Below, piece after piece: positions 10,773 through 19,393 of a stretch of 48,132 nt of DNA (positions are counted from its first letter, which is position 1; each line of letters starts with the position of its first letter). Both the position numbers and the translations under genes were made by a program. A model generated the notes under the pieces. The model was not told the origin of the DNA. It worked only from the letters and a program-made list of their open reading frames with translations, and ran no database searches. This DNA is from Bacillota bacterium (GTDB lineage: Bacteria; Bacillota; Clostridia; Peptostreptococcales; Acidaminobacteraceae): contig JAGXHV010000043.1 in the NCBI GenBank assembly GCA_024636005.1, positions 1 to 48,132 of the forward strand. The letters are read 5' to 3'.

Positions 10773-12140
10773 ATGTATTTTGATACAATCGTGGCCATAT
10801 CGACACCAATAGGTGAAGGAGCCATTGGAATCATTAGAATGAGCGGTGCAGAAGCATTTGAAATCATTGATTCGATTTTTAAACCTTTTGGTAAAGATCT
10901 AAGTGAAGACAAAAAAATGGTATATGGATGGATCATGGATGGTGAAGAGATTCTCGATGAGGTTCTCATTGTCAAAATGTTCGGTCCAAGAACCTATACA
11001 AAAGAGAATGTCGTAGAAATCAATTGTCATGGTGGAATTGTCCCAATCAGGGCAATACTCAGTATCCTTCTTAAAAGAGGTGCTAGAATGGCTGATCGTG
11101 GTGAGTTTACAAAGCGTGCATTCCTTAATGGGCGGATTGACCTTGCACAGGCGGAGTCTGTTATGGACCTTATTGGTTCAAAGACAAAACGTGGTTATGA
11201 TATGGCGATGAACCAACTTGAAGGTCATTTGTCCAAACGTGTCAGAACCATGAGAGATGCTATGATGAGTTTGATGGCTAAGGTTGAGGTAGGAATTGAC
11301 TATCCCGAAGAGGATATTGAAGACATAACCTATTCCGAAATTTTAGAAGCGCTTACGACTGTACAAAAGCAAGTGGACACTCTACTTAAATCAGCAAATA
11401 ATGGTAAAATTATAAGAGATGGTCTGAAGACCGTGATTATTGGAAAACCAAATGTTGGTAAATCCAGTTTGATGAATGCTCTTTTAAAAGATTCAAGAGC
11501 AATTGTGACAGATGTACCTGGAACAACGAGGGATGTCATTGAAGAGTACATGAACATAGGTGGTATACCGATCAGATTGGTGGATACCGCCGGCATTAGA
11601 GTCACTGATGATGTCGTAGAGAAGATTGGCGTTGAACGATCAAAAATATCTTTTAATGAAGCTGATTTGGTCATATTTGTCTTAAATGCATCTGAACCAC
11701 TTTCGGAAGAAGATTTGGACCTGATGGAACACGTGAAAAACAAGCACGCCATAGTCATCATCAACAAGACAGATCTGGAGATTAAAATTGATGAAAATGA
11801 AATCAATCGTCATCTTAATGACAAACGGATCATCAAAACTTCAGTTGAAAAAGAAATTGGTATCGATTTGGTTGAAAATGCAATTTCCACCATGCTGCTT
11901 GATGATGATATTGAAATCAATCCAAGTGAGATCGTAAGCAACACTAGACACATAAACCATCTGGAATTGGCTCACAAGAACATTACCGACGCCATGAATG
12001 CCACTTCGAATCACTTACCGTATGATTTTATAGAGGTGGATGTGAAGGAAGCTATACTCAATTTGGGACATATCACCGGCGAAAGCGTCGAAGAAGATTT
12101 ACTCAACAATATCTTTGGCAATTTTTGTCTAGGCAAATAA
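10773..12140 (+). CDS. mnmE: tRNA modification GTPase MnmE
   Basis: GTPase that, with MnmG, installs the (carboxymethyl)aminomethyl group on U34 of certain tRNAs. 455 residues, normal length. The N-terminal tetrahydrofolate-binding domain begins TIVAISTPIGEGAIGIIRMSG. The G domain has G1 GKPNVGKSSLMNAL near 222, G2/G3 DVPGTTRDVIEEY and DTAGIR, and G4 NKTD. It ends FCLGK, giving the C-terminal cysteine needed for activity. ATG with AGGAG upstream. mnmG follows after 10 bases. Confidence 0.97.
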   Translation: MYFDTIVAISTPIGEGAIGIIRMSGAEAFEIIDSIFKPFGKDLSEDKKMVYGWIMDGEEILDEVLIVKMFGPRTYTKENVVEINCHGGIVPIRAILSILLKRGARMADRGEFTKRAFLNGRIDLAQAESVMDLIGSKTKRGYDMAMNQLEGHLSKRVRTMRDAMMSLMAKVEVGIDYPEEDIEDITYSEILEALTTVQKQVDTLLKSANNGKIIRDGLKTVIIGKPNVGKSSLMNALLKDSRAIVTDVPGTTRDVIEEYMNIGGIPIRLVDTAGIRVTDDVVEKIGVERSKISFNEADLVIFVLNASEPLSEEDLDLMEHVKNKHAIVIINKTDLEIKIDENEINRHLNDKRIIKTSVEKEIGIDLVENAISTMLLDDDIEINPSEIVSNTRHINHLELAHKNITDAMNATSNHLPYDFIEVDVKEAILNLGHITGESVEEDLLNNIFGNFCLGK

Positions 12141-12150
12141 GGAGAAATCA

Positions 12151-14046
12151 ATGGTTAGAACTTATCATTCAGGTAACTATGGCTGCATAGTTGTCGGTGC
12201 GGGACATGCCGGCTGTGAAGCTGCTCTGGCAAGCGCTAGAATGGGTGTGGAAACTCTAATATTATCAATAAACCTCGATTCCATCGCAATGATGCCATGT
12301 AATCCATCCATAGGCGGAACAGGCAAAGGACATCTCGTCAAGGAAATTGATGCTTTAGGTGGCGAGATGGGTCTCAATATAGACAAATCATTTCTTCAAA
12401 GCAAGATGTTGAACCAATCTAAAGGACCTGCGGTCCATTCACTTAGAGCACAAGCTGACAAAAATAAATATCATATGGAAATGAAAAAAATACTTGAGAA
12501 TACAGACAACCTTCATATTAAGCAAGCTGAGGTTGTCAGTTTGGACATAGAAAATGGAAAAATAAAAGGTGTCCTTACAGCAACAGGTGCTTACTACTCT
12601 GCAGAAACTGTTGTACTCGCTACTGGAACTTATCTAGGTAGTAAGATTTACATTGGTGATGCGGTGCTGACAAGTGGACCTAATGGTCTTGGAGGTTCTT
12701 ATGCACTTTCCGAAAACTTAAAATCGCAAGATTTTGAACTCAGGCGATTTAAGACAGGAACTCCTGCTAGAATAGACGCAAGAACGCTAGATTATGATGA
12801 AATGGAAGTACAATGGGGCGATCAGGATTATGAACTGTTTTCTTTCATGAACGATCACGTGGAACTAGACGAGATGCCTTGTTGGTTAAGTTATACGAAC
12901 GTTGGAACACATACCATCATACTAAACAACATGGACAAATCCAGTCTTTTTTCTGGAGTGATCGAAGGGACGGGTCCAAGATACTGCCCCTCTATAGAAA
13001 CCAAAATTGTACGATTCAAAGATAAGGAAAGACATCAACTTTTTATTGAGCCTGAAGGACGTGACACCAATGAAATGTATGTACAGGGTATGTCTTCAAG
13101 TATGTCAGAGGATGTACAACTTGCATTCATGAGGTCTATTCCTGGTCTTTCTAGATGTGAAATCATGAGACCAGGTTATGCCATTGAATATGATTGCATC
13201 AACCCACTACATCTAAAGCTTTCACTGGAGTTCCAAAATATTGATGGTCTTTTCTCCGCAGGTCAGTTCAATGGCTCATCTGGTTATGAAGAAGCGGCTG
13301 CACAAGGACTTGTCGCGGGAATTAACGCAGCACTCAAGGTACAAGGTAAAGAACCTTTCATATTGGACAGATCAGAAGCATATATTGGAGTACTGATTGA
13401 TGATCTCGTGACAAAAGGTACAGATGAACCTTACAGAATGATGACCTCAAGGGCTGAATACAGATTGCTCCTCAGACAGGATAATGCCGACCTCAGGTTA
13501 ACACAAAGAGGTCATGAAATTGGTCTGGTAAAGGAAAATCGCATCACAAGATTCAATACAAAGATTCAGATGATTGAAGAAGAAATGAAACGAATACAAG
13601 CATTGAATTTGAAAGAAAGTGATTTGAATCCTATTTTGACTGCTATGGGTATCCCTTCAGTCACACAAAGTGTAAGAATGGCAGATTTATTGAAGCGTCC
13701 TGAAATTTACTATAAGGATCTTGAATCGATTGATAACACTAGGCCGACGTATTTGACCAAAGATGTAATCAAGCAAGTTGAGGTCACTCTCAAGTATGAG
13801 GGATATATTAAAAAACAGCTTCAGCAAGTTGAAAAATACAAATCTCTTGAAAACAAGAAACTATCAGCAGATATAGATTATTATTCTATTGAAAGTTTAA
13901 GACTTGAAGCCAGACAAAAACTAGATGAGATCAAGCCAGAATCAATCGGGCAAGCTTCTAGAATTTCTGGTGTCTCCCCTGCTGATGTCTCTGTTCTTTT
14001 GGTATATCTGGAACAAACAAGACGGAGGAAATCAAAAAATGAGTAA
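12151..14046 (+). CDS. mnmG: tRNA uridine-5-carboxymethylaminomethyl enzyme MnmG (GidA)
   Basis: FAD-dependent partner of MnmE in wobble-uridine modification. 631 residues. The Rossmann FAD site VVGAGHAGCEAALASARMG is at about 14-32; GTGKGHLVKEIDALGG and the cysteine-containing MMPCNPSIGG follow, as does FKTGTPARID in the middle. The C-terminal helical region carries the GYIKKQ motif that contacts MnmE. ATG with AGGAG upstream. The last 8 bases overlap rsmG. Confidence 0.97.
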   Translation: MVRTYHSGNYGCIVVGAGHAGCEAALASARMGVETLILSINLDSIAMMPCNPSIGGTGKGHLVKEIDALGGEMGLNIDKSFLQSKMLNQSKGPAVHSLRAQADKNKYHMEMKKILENTDNLHIKQAEVVSLDIENGKIKGVLTATGAYYSAETVVLATGTYLGSKIYIGDAVLTSGPNGLGGSYALSENLKSQDFELRRFKTGTPARIDARTLDYDEMEVQWGDQDYELFSFMNDHVELDEMPCWLSYTNVGTHTIILNNMDKSSLFSGVIEGTGPRYCPSIETKIVRFKDKERHQLFIEPEGRDTNEMYVQGMSSSMSEDVQLAFMRSIPGLSRCEIMRPGYAIEYDCINPLHLKLSLEFQNIDGLFSAGQFNGSSGYEEAAAQGLVAGINAALKVQGKEPFILDRSEAYIGVLIDDLVTKGTDEPYRMMTSRAEYRLLLRQDNADLRLTQRGHEIGLVKENRITRFNTKIQMIEEEMKRIQALNLKESDLNPILTAMGIPSVTQSVRMADLLKRPEIYYKDLESIDNTRPTYLTKDVIKQVEVTLKYEGYIKKQLQQVEKYKSLENKKLSADIDYYSIESLRLEARQKLDEIKPESIGQASRISGVSPADVSVLLVYLEQTRRRKSKNE

Positions 14047-14737
14047 ATATTTTGACGCTATGGACATTCATTTGACTCAGGTTCAAAAAGAGCAGTTTGA
14101 TCGCTATTTTGAACTTCTGATTAGTGAAAACGAAAAATACAATTTAACAGGCATTGTAGAATATGATGAAGTTTACGTTAAACATTTTTTAGATTCCGTT
14201 CTTATTGAAAAACTTGGATTTGATCTTCAAAATAAGAAAATGATTGATATTGGAACAGGAGCTGGTTTTCCAGCAATTCCCATTAAAATCATGAATCCCT
14301 CAGTCCATATAACTTGTCTAGATGCTCTCAATAAAAGAATTGGTTTTATTCAAATGGTCAACAATGAACTTGAAATTGATCATATGGAACTTATTCACGG
14401 CCGTGCAGAGGATTTCGGACAAAACCCTATTTATCGTGAGAAATTCGATTTTGCAGTATCTAGAGCTGTAGCTGAATTGAGATTGTTACTCGAATTTGTT
14501 ATGCCTTTTGTTAAAGTTAATGGATATTTCATTGCTTACAAAAGTTTAAAATCAGGGTCAGAACTTGATGATGCCAAGAATGCATTAAAACTTTTGAATT
14601 CTGAACTGGTTGAAGTTAAGCAATTTATACTCCCAGACCAATACGGCGAAAGAGATATGTTGATTATTAGAAAAAATGGAAATATAAGCAAAAAATATCC
14701 TCGTAAAGCTGGAGTCCCTAAAAAATCACCTTTATAG
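14039..14737 (+). CDS. rsmG: 16S rRNA (guanine527-N7)-methyltransferase RsmG
   Basis: SAM-dependent methyltransferase that makes m7G527 in 16S rRNA; its loss gives low-level streptomycin resistance in other bacteria. 232 residues, normal for the family. The SAM site DIGTGAGFPAIPIKIMNP is at about residues 77-94; YNLTGI is the typical RsmG N-terminal motif and VSRAVAEL a conserved core motif. The start was set at ATG 14039 with GGAGG 9 bases upstream; a longer frame back to 13925 lies inside mnmG. The C-terminus is basic (RKAGVPKKSPL), as usual. Confidence 0.96.
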   Translation: MSKYFDAMDIHLTQVQKEQFDRYFELLISENEKYNLTGIVEYDEVYVKHFLDSVLIEKLGFDLQNKKMIDIGTGAGFPAIPIKIMNPSVHITCLDALNKRIGFIQMVNNELEIDHMELIHGRAEDFGQNPIYREKFDFAVSRAVAELRLLLEFVMPFVKVNGYFIAYKSLKSGSELDDAKNALKLLNSELVEVKQFILPDQYGERDMLIIRKNGNISKKYPRKAGVPKKSPL

Positions 14738-14744
14738 CATAATA

Positions 14745-14785
14745 TGAGAACATTGAGTGAATAATTCAATTGTTCTCTTTTTTTA
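14745..14785 (+). terminator. Terminator after rsmG
   Basis: TGAGAACATTGA pairs with TTCAATTGTTCTC with one bulged base, followed by seven T residues. It ends the mnmE-mnmG-rsmG unit before parA. Confidence 0.8.
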
Positions 14786-14836
14786 TGTGTGAAATTTTAG
14801 TATAATGTTGTTAGTGGTTAACAATTAGGAGGCAAC

Positions 14837-15613
14837 ATGGGCAAATCGATAGCAATTTTCAATCAAAAAGGCGGAGTAGGCAAAACAACGACAGCTGTCA
14901 ATTTTTCCGCAGCATTAGCAGAGAAAGGTAAACGAGTCCTATTGATCGATAACGACCCTCAAGGTAACCTTACGAGTGGCGTTGGTGTTGATAAAAATTC
15001 ACTAGAAAAATCAATTTATCATGTACTGATCAATGAAGCGTCCATTGAAGATGTCATTCTTCATACTAGTTTTGAACGTTTGGATATTTTACCAGGTAGC
15101 GTTGATTTGGCTGGTGCCGAAATTGAACTCATTGATTTTGAAGATCGTGAGTTTTTACTCAAGAAGCAAATTCTTAAAGTAAAGGATGCATACGATTATA
15201 TTATTGTCGACTGTCCCCCTTCCCTCGGATTATTGACCATAAATGCACTTGTCGCGGTAGATAGTGTATTGATCCCCATTCAGTGTGAATATTATGCTCT
15301 TGAAGGTGTTAGCCAGTTGGTCAATACTTTCAATCTTGTAAAAAAGAGTATTAATTCCAATCTAGAAATACAAGGTGTATTATTGAGTATGTTTGATGGA
15401 CGTACCAATCTTTCTATTCAGGTTGTTGAGGAAGTAAAAAAGTATTTTAAACAATTGGTCTATTCGACTATCATTCCTAGAAATATAAGACTAGCTGAAG
15501 CACCAAGTTTCGGTCTACCTATTATTCACTACGACCGAAAGTCTAAGGGTGCAGAATCATATTTGGAATTAGCCGATGAGTTTCTAGAGTTGGAGGAAGA
15601 GAATGAGTATTAA
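14837..15613 (+). CDS. parA: Chromosome partitioning ATPase ParA/Soj
   Basis: Cytoplasmic/nucleoid ATPase that works with ParB-parS in origin segregation and, in B. subtilis, controls DnaA. 258 residues, the short chromosomal type without an N-terminal HTH. The deviant Walker A FNQKGGVGKTTTAVNF is at residues 8-23, switch I DNDPQGNLTSG at about 39-49, and Walker B DYIIVDCPPSLGLL near 120. ATG start with AGGAGG 4-5 bases upstream. A TATAAT at 14801-14806 may be its promoter, but no good -35 is seen. The end overlaps parB by 11 bases. Confidence 0.96.
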   Translation: MGKSIAIFNQKGGVGKTTTAVNFSAALAEKGKRVLLIDNDPQGNLTSGVGVDKNSLEKSIYHVLINEASIEDVILHTSFERLDILPGSVDLAGAEIELIDFEDREFLLKKQILKVKDAYDYIIVDCPPSLGLLTINALVAVDSVLIPIQCEYYALEGVSQLVNTFNLVKKSINSNLEIQGVLLSMFDGRTNLSIQVVEEVKKYFKQLVYSTIIPRNIRLAEAPSFGLPIIHYDRKSKGAESYLELADEFLELEEENEY

Positions 15614-16484
15614 AAAAAGTGGATTAGGAAAAGGTCTTGGTGCTCTTATCCCATCAGAAGCTATGCAAAATATTGAAAAGAATATTAATGAGCATGGAGA
15701 GTTAATTCAAGAAATTGATGTCAATCTTATTATTCCGAATAAGGATCAACCTCGTAAACACTTTGACCAAGAAAGAATCGCCTCACTTGGAGATTCCATT
15801 TCTGAGCATGGATTAATACAACCAATCGTATTAAAAAGGAATGGCAGTTTTTATGAAATAATAGCAGGTGAAAGAAGATGGCGTGCCACTAAACATCTAG
15901 GTGTAAAAAAAATCGCATCAATTATCAAGGATGTTGATGATTTTACCATAGCACAACTCGCTTTGATTGAAAATGTTCAGCGTGAAGACTTAAATCCAAT
16001 TGAAGAAGCTATGGCTTATCATAAATTAATTGACGAATATAAGATAACACAAGAAAAGCTCAGTAAAATTGTAGGTAAGAGCAGATCTTACCTGACGAAT
16101 ACCATGCGATTGATGAAGCTTGAACCATTTATACAAGATGGTATTGTTGGCGGCACCATATCTAATGGACATGGTAGAGCTTTATTGGCACTTGAAGAGC
16201 CTAAAAAGCGCAAAATGGCATATGATAAGATAGTTTCTGAAGCTTTCAGTGTTCGCATGACTGAAGATTTGGTTAAAAATTTTGAAAAGTATTTTAAGGA
16301 ACGTACGACAACTACTAAACCATATAATAAGTTAAGAGAGATTGTTAATTTAGAAGATGAATTATCTGTTTCATTTGGTACTAAAGTAACTATAAAAGAA
16401 TCTCAAGGTAAGGGAAAAATATTGATAGATTTTTATAATATTGATGATTTAAATAGAATTATTGATTTGATCAATAAGCAATAA
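15603..16484 (+). CDS. parB: Chromosome partitioning protein ParB/Spo0J
   Basis: DNA-binding CTPase of the ParB family that loads at parS and slides along DNA, recruiting SMC. 293 residues. The opening KSGLGKGLGALIP is typical of ParB. The CTP-binding ParB box IIAGERRWRATKHLG is at about 95, followed by QLALIENVQREDLNPIEEA and the HTH region ITQEKLSKIVGKSRSYLTNTMRL. The C-terminal dimerisation domain is present. Its stop codon lies immediately before a perfect parS site at 16485. Confidence 0.97.
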   Translation: MSIKKSGLGKGLGALIPSEAMQNIEKNINEHGELIQEIDVNLIIPNKDQPRKHFDQERIASLGDSISEHGLIQPIVLKRNGSFYEIIAGERRWRATKHLGVKKIASIIKDVDDFTIAQLALIENVQREDLNPIEEAMAYHKLIDEYKITQEKLSKIVGKSRSYLTNTMRLMKLEPFIQDGIVGGTISNGHGRALLALEEPKKRKMAYDKIVSEAFSVRMTEDLVKNFEKYFKERTTTTKPYNKLREIVNLEDELSVSFGTKVTIKESQGKGKILIDFYNIDDLNRIIDLINKQ

Positions 16485-16500
16485 TGTTTCACGTGAAACA
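16485..16500. promoter_or_regulatory. parS: parS site 1
   Basis: TGTTTCACGTGAAACA, the full 16-bp consensus palindrome bound by Spo0J/ParB in Firmicutes. It begins at the base after the parB stop codon. Confidence 0.97.
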
Positions 16501-16528
16501 TAGTTCGTGTTTTGAGCTATGTTTTTTT
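16496..16528 (+). terminator. Terminator of parAB, nested between two parS sites
   Basis: AAACATAGTTC (16496-16506) pairs with GAGCTATGTTT (16514-16524) as an 11-bp stem with one G-T pair, followed by T residues to 16528. The first five bases of the stem are also the last five of parS site 1, and the T-run touches parS site 2. Confidence 0.85.
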
Positions 16529-16543
16529 GTTTCACGTGAAACA
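16528..16543. promoter_or_regulatory. parS: parS site 2
   Basis: A second perfect TGTTTCACGTGAAACA, 43 bases (about four helical turns) from the first. It overlaps the likely -35 box of the following gene. Confidence 0.97.
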
Positions 16544-16558
16544 TATATGTGTTACAAT
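16530..16558 (+). promoter_or_regulatory. Probable promoter of lipid kinase gene, -35 inside parS
   Basis: TTTCAC at 16530-16535, 17 bases, then TACAAT at 16553-16558. The -35 hexamer is part of parS site 2, so ParB binding there could affect this promoter. The match is moderate (TTGACA/TATAAT consensus). Confidence 0.5.
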
Positions 16559-16588
16559 ATAGAAAAGACGAGAATTGGAGCCATTAAT

Positions 16589-17482
16589 ATGAGAAAAATA
16601 GCGATTATTGTGAACCCAGTAGCGGGAAATGGCAAAACAATTGATACACTCCCTGTAATAAAGGATGTATTTAACAAATATAAAGATACAATTGAATTGA
16701 AAATTGTCTTATCAAAGAATAAAGGCGATGTTACAGCTTTGGCAAATTCGATTAGTAAAGAGGGAATCAATGAATTTATTGCAGTGGGTGGAGATGGAAC
16801 ACTATCGGAATTGATCAATGGACTTGACTACAAAGTAAATACAATCTATAAAGTAGGAATTATCCCTTGGGGAACTGGAAATGATTTTATCAAGTCGCTG
16901 AATAATGAAAAGAATATCGTGAAGATTCTTCAAAATGTAATAGAAGATCGAACTCGACTAGTAGACCTTGGAAAAGTAAATGATCATTATTTTATAAATG
17001 TTTGCTCATTTGGGATCGATGGACCAATTATAAGAGATACTGAAAAGCTCAAAAAAGTGTTTCCTGGTCATCCGGCTTACTTAATCAGTACATTGAAATC
17101 CGGTCTAGTTTTTAATGCACAGCAAACTAAAGTTACTGTCGACAATCGTGAATATAATGGTAAGATGATTTTAATAGCGGTCGGTAATGGAAAATACATT
17201 GGTGGTGGAATGAACATTTGTCCTGAAGCAAAAATAGATGATGGACTATTTGAAATCTGTTTGGTAAGTAACGTTTCAAAATTAAAATTCATGAAAGAAA
17301 TCGGAAAAGTTTATAAAGGAAGATTGGGAGAAGTCGAGGAAGTAATTTATGATCGAGGTAGAGAAATTTCTATTGAGGTCAATGGCGAACAATATCAAAT
17401 TAATGTGGATGGTAACTTGATTGGTACCACACCTTCTAAAATTAGATTCTCAAAACACCAGATGTACATATTTTCTGATTAA
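16589..17482 (+). CDS. Diacylglycerol/lipid kinase family protein (DgkB/YegS-like)
   Basis: Soluble lipid kinase of the DAGK catalytic superfamily, which phosphorylates diacylglycerol or related lipids using ATP. 297 residues, normal length. The opening KIAIIVNPVAGNGK, the nucleotide-binding GGDGTLSELINGL at about 66-78, and GIIPWGTGNDFIKSL near 92 are the family signatures; ICPEAKIDDGLFEICLV is in the C-terminal domain. The start was placed at ATG 16589 (MRKIAI) with GGAG 9 bases upstream; the frame stays open back through the parS sites, but those codons are just parS read as protein. The substrate cannot be told from sequence. Confidence 0.9.
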   Translation: MRKIAIIVNPVAGNGKTIDTLPVIKDVFNKYKDTIELKIVLSKNKGDVTALANSISKEGINEFIAVGGDGTLSELINGLDYKVNTIYKVGIIPWGTGNDFIKSLNNEKNIVKILQNVIEDRTRLVDLGKVNDHYFINVCSFGIDGPIIRDTEKLKKVFPGHPAYLISTLKSGLVFNAQQTKVTVDNREYNGKMILIAVGNGKYIGGGMNICPEAKIDDGLFEICLVSNVSKLKFMKEIGKVYKGRLGEVEEVIYDRGREISIEVNGEQYQINVDGNLIGTTPSKIRFSKHQMYIFSD

Positions 17483-17592
17483 TTACCATATATTGTAAAA
17501 ATAATGACATCTGAAATAAGAAAAAATTGTATTCTAATACTAAGTTTCGATAAAACAAGAAAAATCAATACAGAGAGAATATGAGGCTTTTG

Positions 17593-19017
17593 ATGAGTAC
17601 TATGAATTTAAAGGACGCAAAATATCATTTTATAGAATCAGGCAGGTTAAATCGAAATGTGGTCAGAGATGACATTTCAATTTCATGGTATAAATGTAGA
17701 TTGAGTCAATTGTCTATTGATCATGATGTTATTATTTGCCAAAACAATAAAAAAGCAAAAACGATCAATAAACTTGATCCAGGTTTTATTGATTACTTAG
17801 ATTCCATAATTTCTGTTTCATACGATTTTGTAATTGCAGACCAAAATCACAGTGTGATCTATCAAAGAAAAGATAATCAATTTATTAAATCCATTACATG
17901 TATAGAGGAACTCTGTATAGGAACAAATGCTGGTGCATTAGCGCTTAAAATGGGAAACGATCAAATTGTGATGAAACATGAGCATTATCTCAATTTATGG
18001 TCAGAATTGTTCTCTTTTGGTATTCCGATTCGTGAAGAAGATGACATGATAGGTGTCATTATGTTAGTTGCTGATTTTCAGCCAACAGAAATGGACGTTA
18101 CTGTACTAAAGGAAAAATTAAAGAAATTTGAAAAGCGTAGAACCAAGACAGTGGAAGTTGAAATGAAAGAACTAAATTTTGAAGATTACTTTGTATATCC
18201 CGAAAAATATAAGGACTCATTTATTCAGAGTTTAAATAGACTTTCAGTGATCAATACACCGGTAATGATAATGGGTGAAAGAGGATCAGGAAAAACAACA
18301 CTCATTTGGTATCTATGTCTGACTAATGGATTGTCACCATATTTCATAAATGGGAATAATATACCTAGAACAATAGAAACGGAGATAATAAGAAAGGCAT
18401 TGTATCAATATGACACAGTCGTCATTGAGAATTTTGAAGCTCTCTCATCGGAGAATAAGCAACTGTTAACTGCTTACACTGAAGAAAAAATCATAAGTAA
18501 AACAAGCGAAAAATTCTGTAATTACAGTGCACACAACATAATTCTGACAACAGATTACATCTCAGAAGAACAATGTGACAAAATAGATTTGAAATTGATG
18601 AGTCGGTTTTCAGTAAATACACTTAAGCTCAAAAATCTTGATACATTTAAGCAAGATTTTGAATCTATATTGAACAAAATGCTGGATAGATACGAATTGC
18701 GTATTACTGATGACGCTGCTGAAGTTCTTGCAAGAAGCAATGAGATCAAAACATTTCGAGACTTATCAGAGTACATCGAAAGTTTAAAAACCAAACATAA
18801 AGAGAATCGAAGCGTTGATGTTGCGGATCTGATCTATAAGAAAGAAACCCATATGCATTCACTGGAAGAACAAGAGAAGAGGTATGTCGGTTACGTATAT
18901 GAACGAATGGAAAACAATATTTCAGCCACTGCTGAGGTGTTGAAAATAGGTAGAAGCACACTTTACCGAAAGCTTGAAAAGTATCATATCGATACAATGG
19001 ACAAAAATTCAAAATGA
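17593..19017 (+). CDS. NtrC/AcoR-like regulator with degenerate AAA+ domain and no GAFTGA loop
   Basis: Likely transcription factor of about 474 residues. The N-terminal half resembles the sensor part of AcoR/FhlA-type activators: ISISWYKCRLSQ at about 29 and a GAF-like segment with IEELCIGTNAGALAL near 104. The middle has a clear Walker A (GERGSGKTTL, about 228-237), but Walker B reads VVIENFEAL instead of FLDEIGEL, and I find no GAFTGA motif, which contacts sigma-54 in true bacterial enhancer-binding proteins. The C-terminus has a Fis-type HTH (NNISATAEVLKIGRSTLYRKL). It therefore probably regulates without sigma-54 remodelling, or represses. I prefer ATG 17593 because GAGG lies 6 bases before it; ATG 17581 is possible. 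Confidence 0.75.
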   Translation: MSTMNLKDAKYHFIESGRLNRNVVRDDISISWYKCRLSQLSIDHDVIICQNNKKAKTINKLDPGFIDYLDSIISVSYDFVIADQNHSVIYQRKDNQFIKSITCIEELCIGTNAGALALKMGNDQIVMKHEHYLNLWSELFSFGIPIREEDDMIGVIMLVADFQPTEMDVTVLKEKLKKFEKRRTKTVEVEMKELNFEDYFVYPEKYKDSFIQSLNRLSVINTPVMIMGERGSGKTTLIWYLCLTNGLSPYFINGNNIPRTIETEIIRKALYQYDTVVIENFEALSSENKQLLTAYTEEKIISKTSEKFCNYSAHNIILTTDYISEEQCDKIDLKLMSRFSVNTLKLKNLDTFKQDFESILNKMLDRYELRITDDAAEVLARSNEIKTFRDLSEYIESLKTKHKENRSVDVADLIYKKETHMHSLEEQEKRYVGYVYERMENNISATAEVLKIGRSTLYRKLEKYHIDTMDKNSK

Positions 19018-19047
19018 TACAGTAATATAGATGTCTTATATTGAGAC

Positions 19048-19079
19048 AGTGTCCGGTGATTAGATTGGACACTTTTTTT
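19048..19079 (+). terminator. Terminator after the NtrC-like gene
   Basis: AGTGTCC (19048-19054) pairs with GGACACT (19067-19073) over a 12-base loop, followed by seven T residues. Confidence 0.85.
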
Positions 19080-19280
19080 AGATCTCATTAAATACCAATT
19101 TGGGACAATACATTTCATAGCTATTCAAATCGCTTTAATTAAGATGATATGTGTAAATAGGATTACAATAAATGAACCTCTCATATTTTGTTGTAAACCT
19201 ATACAGTTTGTGTTCATAAGTGTTCTTATGTAAAGAATAGATGTTTTTAAATTTCAATTATGTCGTTTTTAAAATAACAT

Positions 19281-19309
19281 TTGAATAGTAAAGCTTTTTT
19301 TTGTAGAAT
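19281..19309 (+). promoter_or_regulatory. Probable sigma-A promoter of the 19394-21591 operon
   Basis: TTGAAT at 19281-19286 and TAGAAT at 19304-19309 with 17 bases between. Transcription would start near 19316, about 78 bases before the first start codon. Confidence 0.55.
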
Positions 19310-19352
19310 AGAAATAGAGAAGAAAAAAGCTTAAATCAAGCGAATTAGGACA

Positions 19353-19374
19353 TTAACAGTAAATTTACTGTTAA
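19353..19374. promoter_or_regulatory. Perfect 22-bp palindrome, candidate operator or centromere-like site
   Basis: Half-site TTAACAGTAAA is followed at once by its exact complement TTTACTGTTAA. It lies about 37 bases after the predicted transcription start and 19 bases before the first codon of an HTH protein gene. With no spacer it would make a poor RNA hairpin, so a dimer-binding DNA site is more likely. One of the two downstream HTH proteins, or the NtrC-like regulator, is a plausible ligand. Confidence 0.6.
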
Positions 19375-19393
19375 CTGTTGGGGGTGATTGATA

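Larger units (their letters stand above)
19080..19393. other. Intergenic region before the HTH/coiled-coil operon
   Basis: 314 bases without a gene. It holds a promoter (19281-19309), a 10-bp inverted repeat AAGCTTTTTT / AAAAAAGCTT (19291-19300 and 19323-19332) that straddles the -10 box, and a perfect 22-bp palindrome (19353-19374). I see nothing recognisable between 19080 and 19280. Confidence 0.7.

Noticed and set aside
16484-16588. N-terminal extension of the lipid kinase beginning MFHVKH
   Set aside because: These codons are the two parS sites and the terminator read as protein; the kinase starts at ATG 16589.
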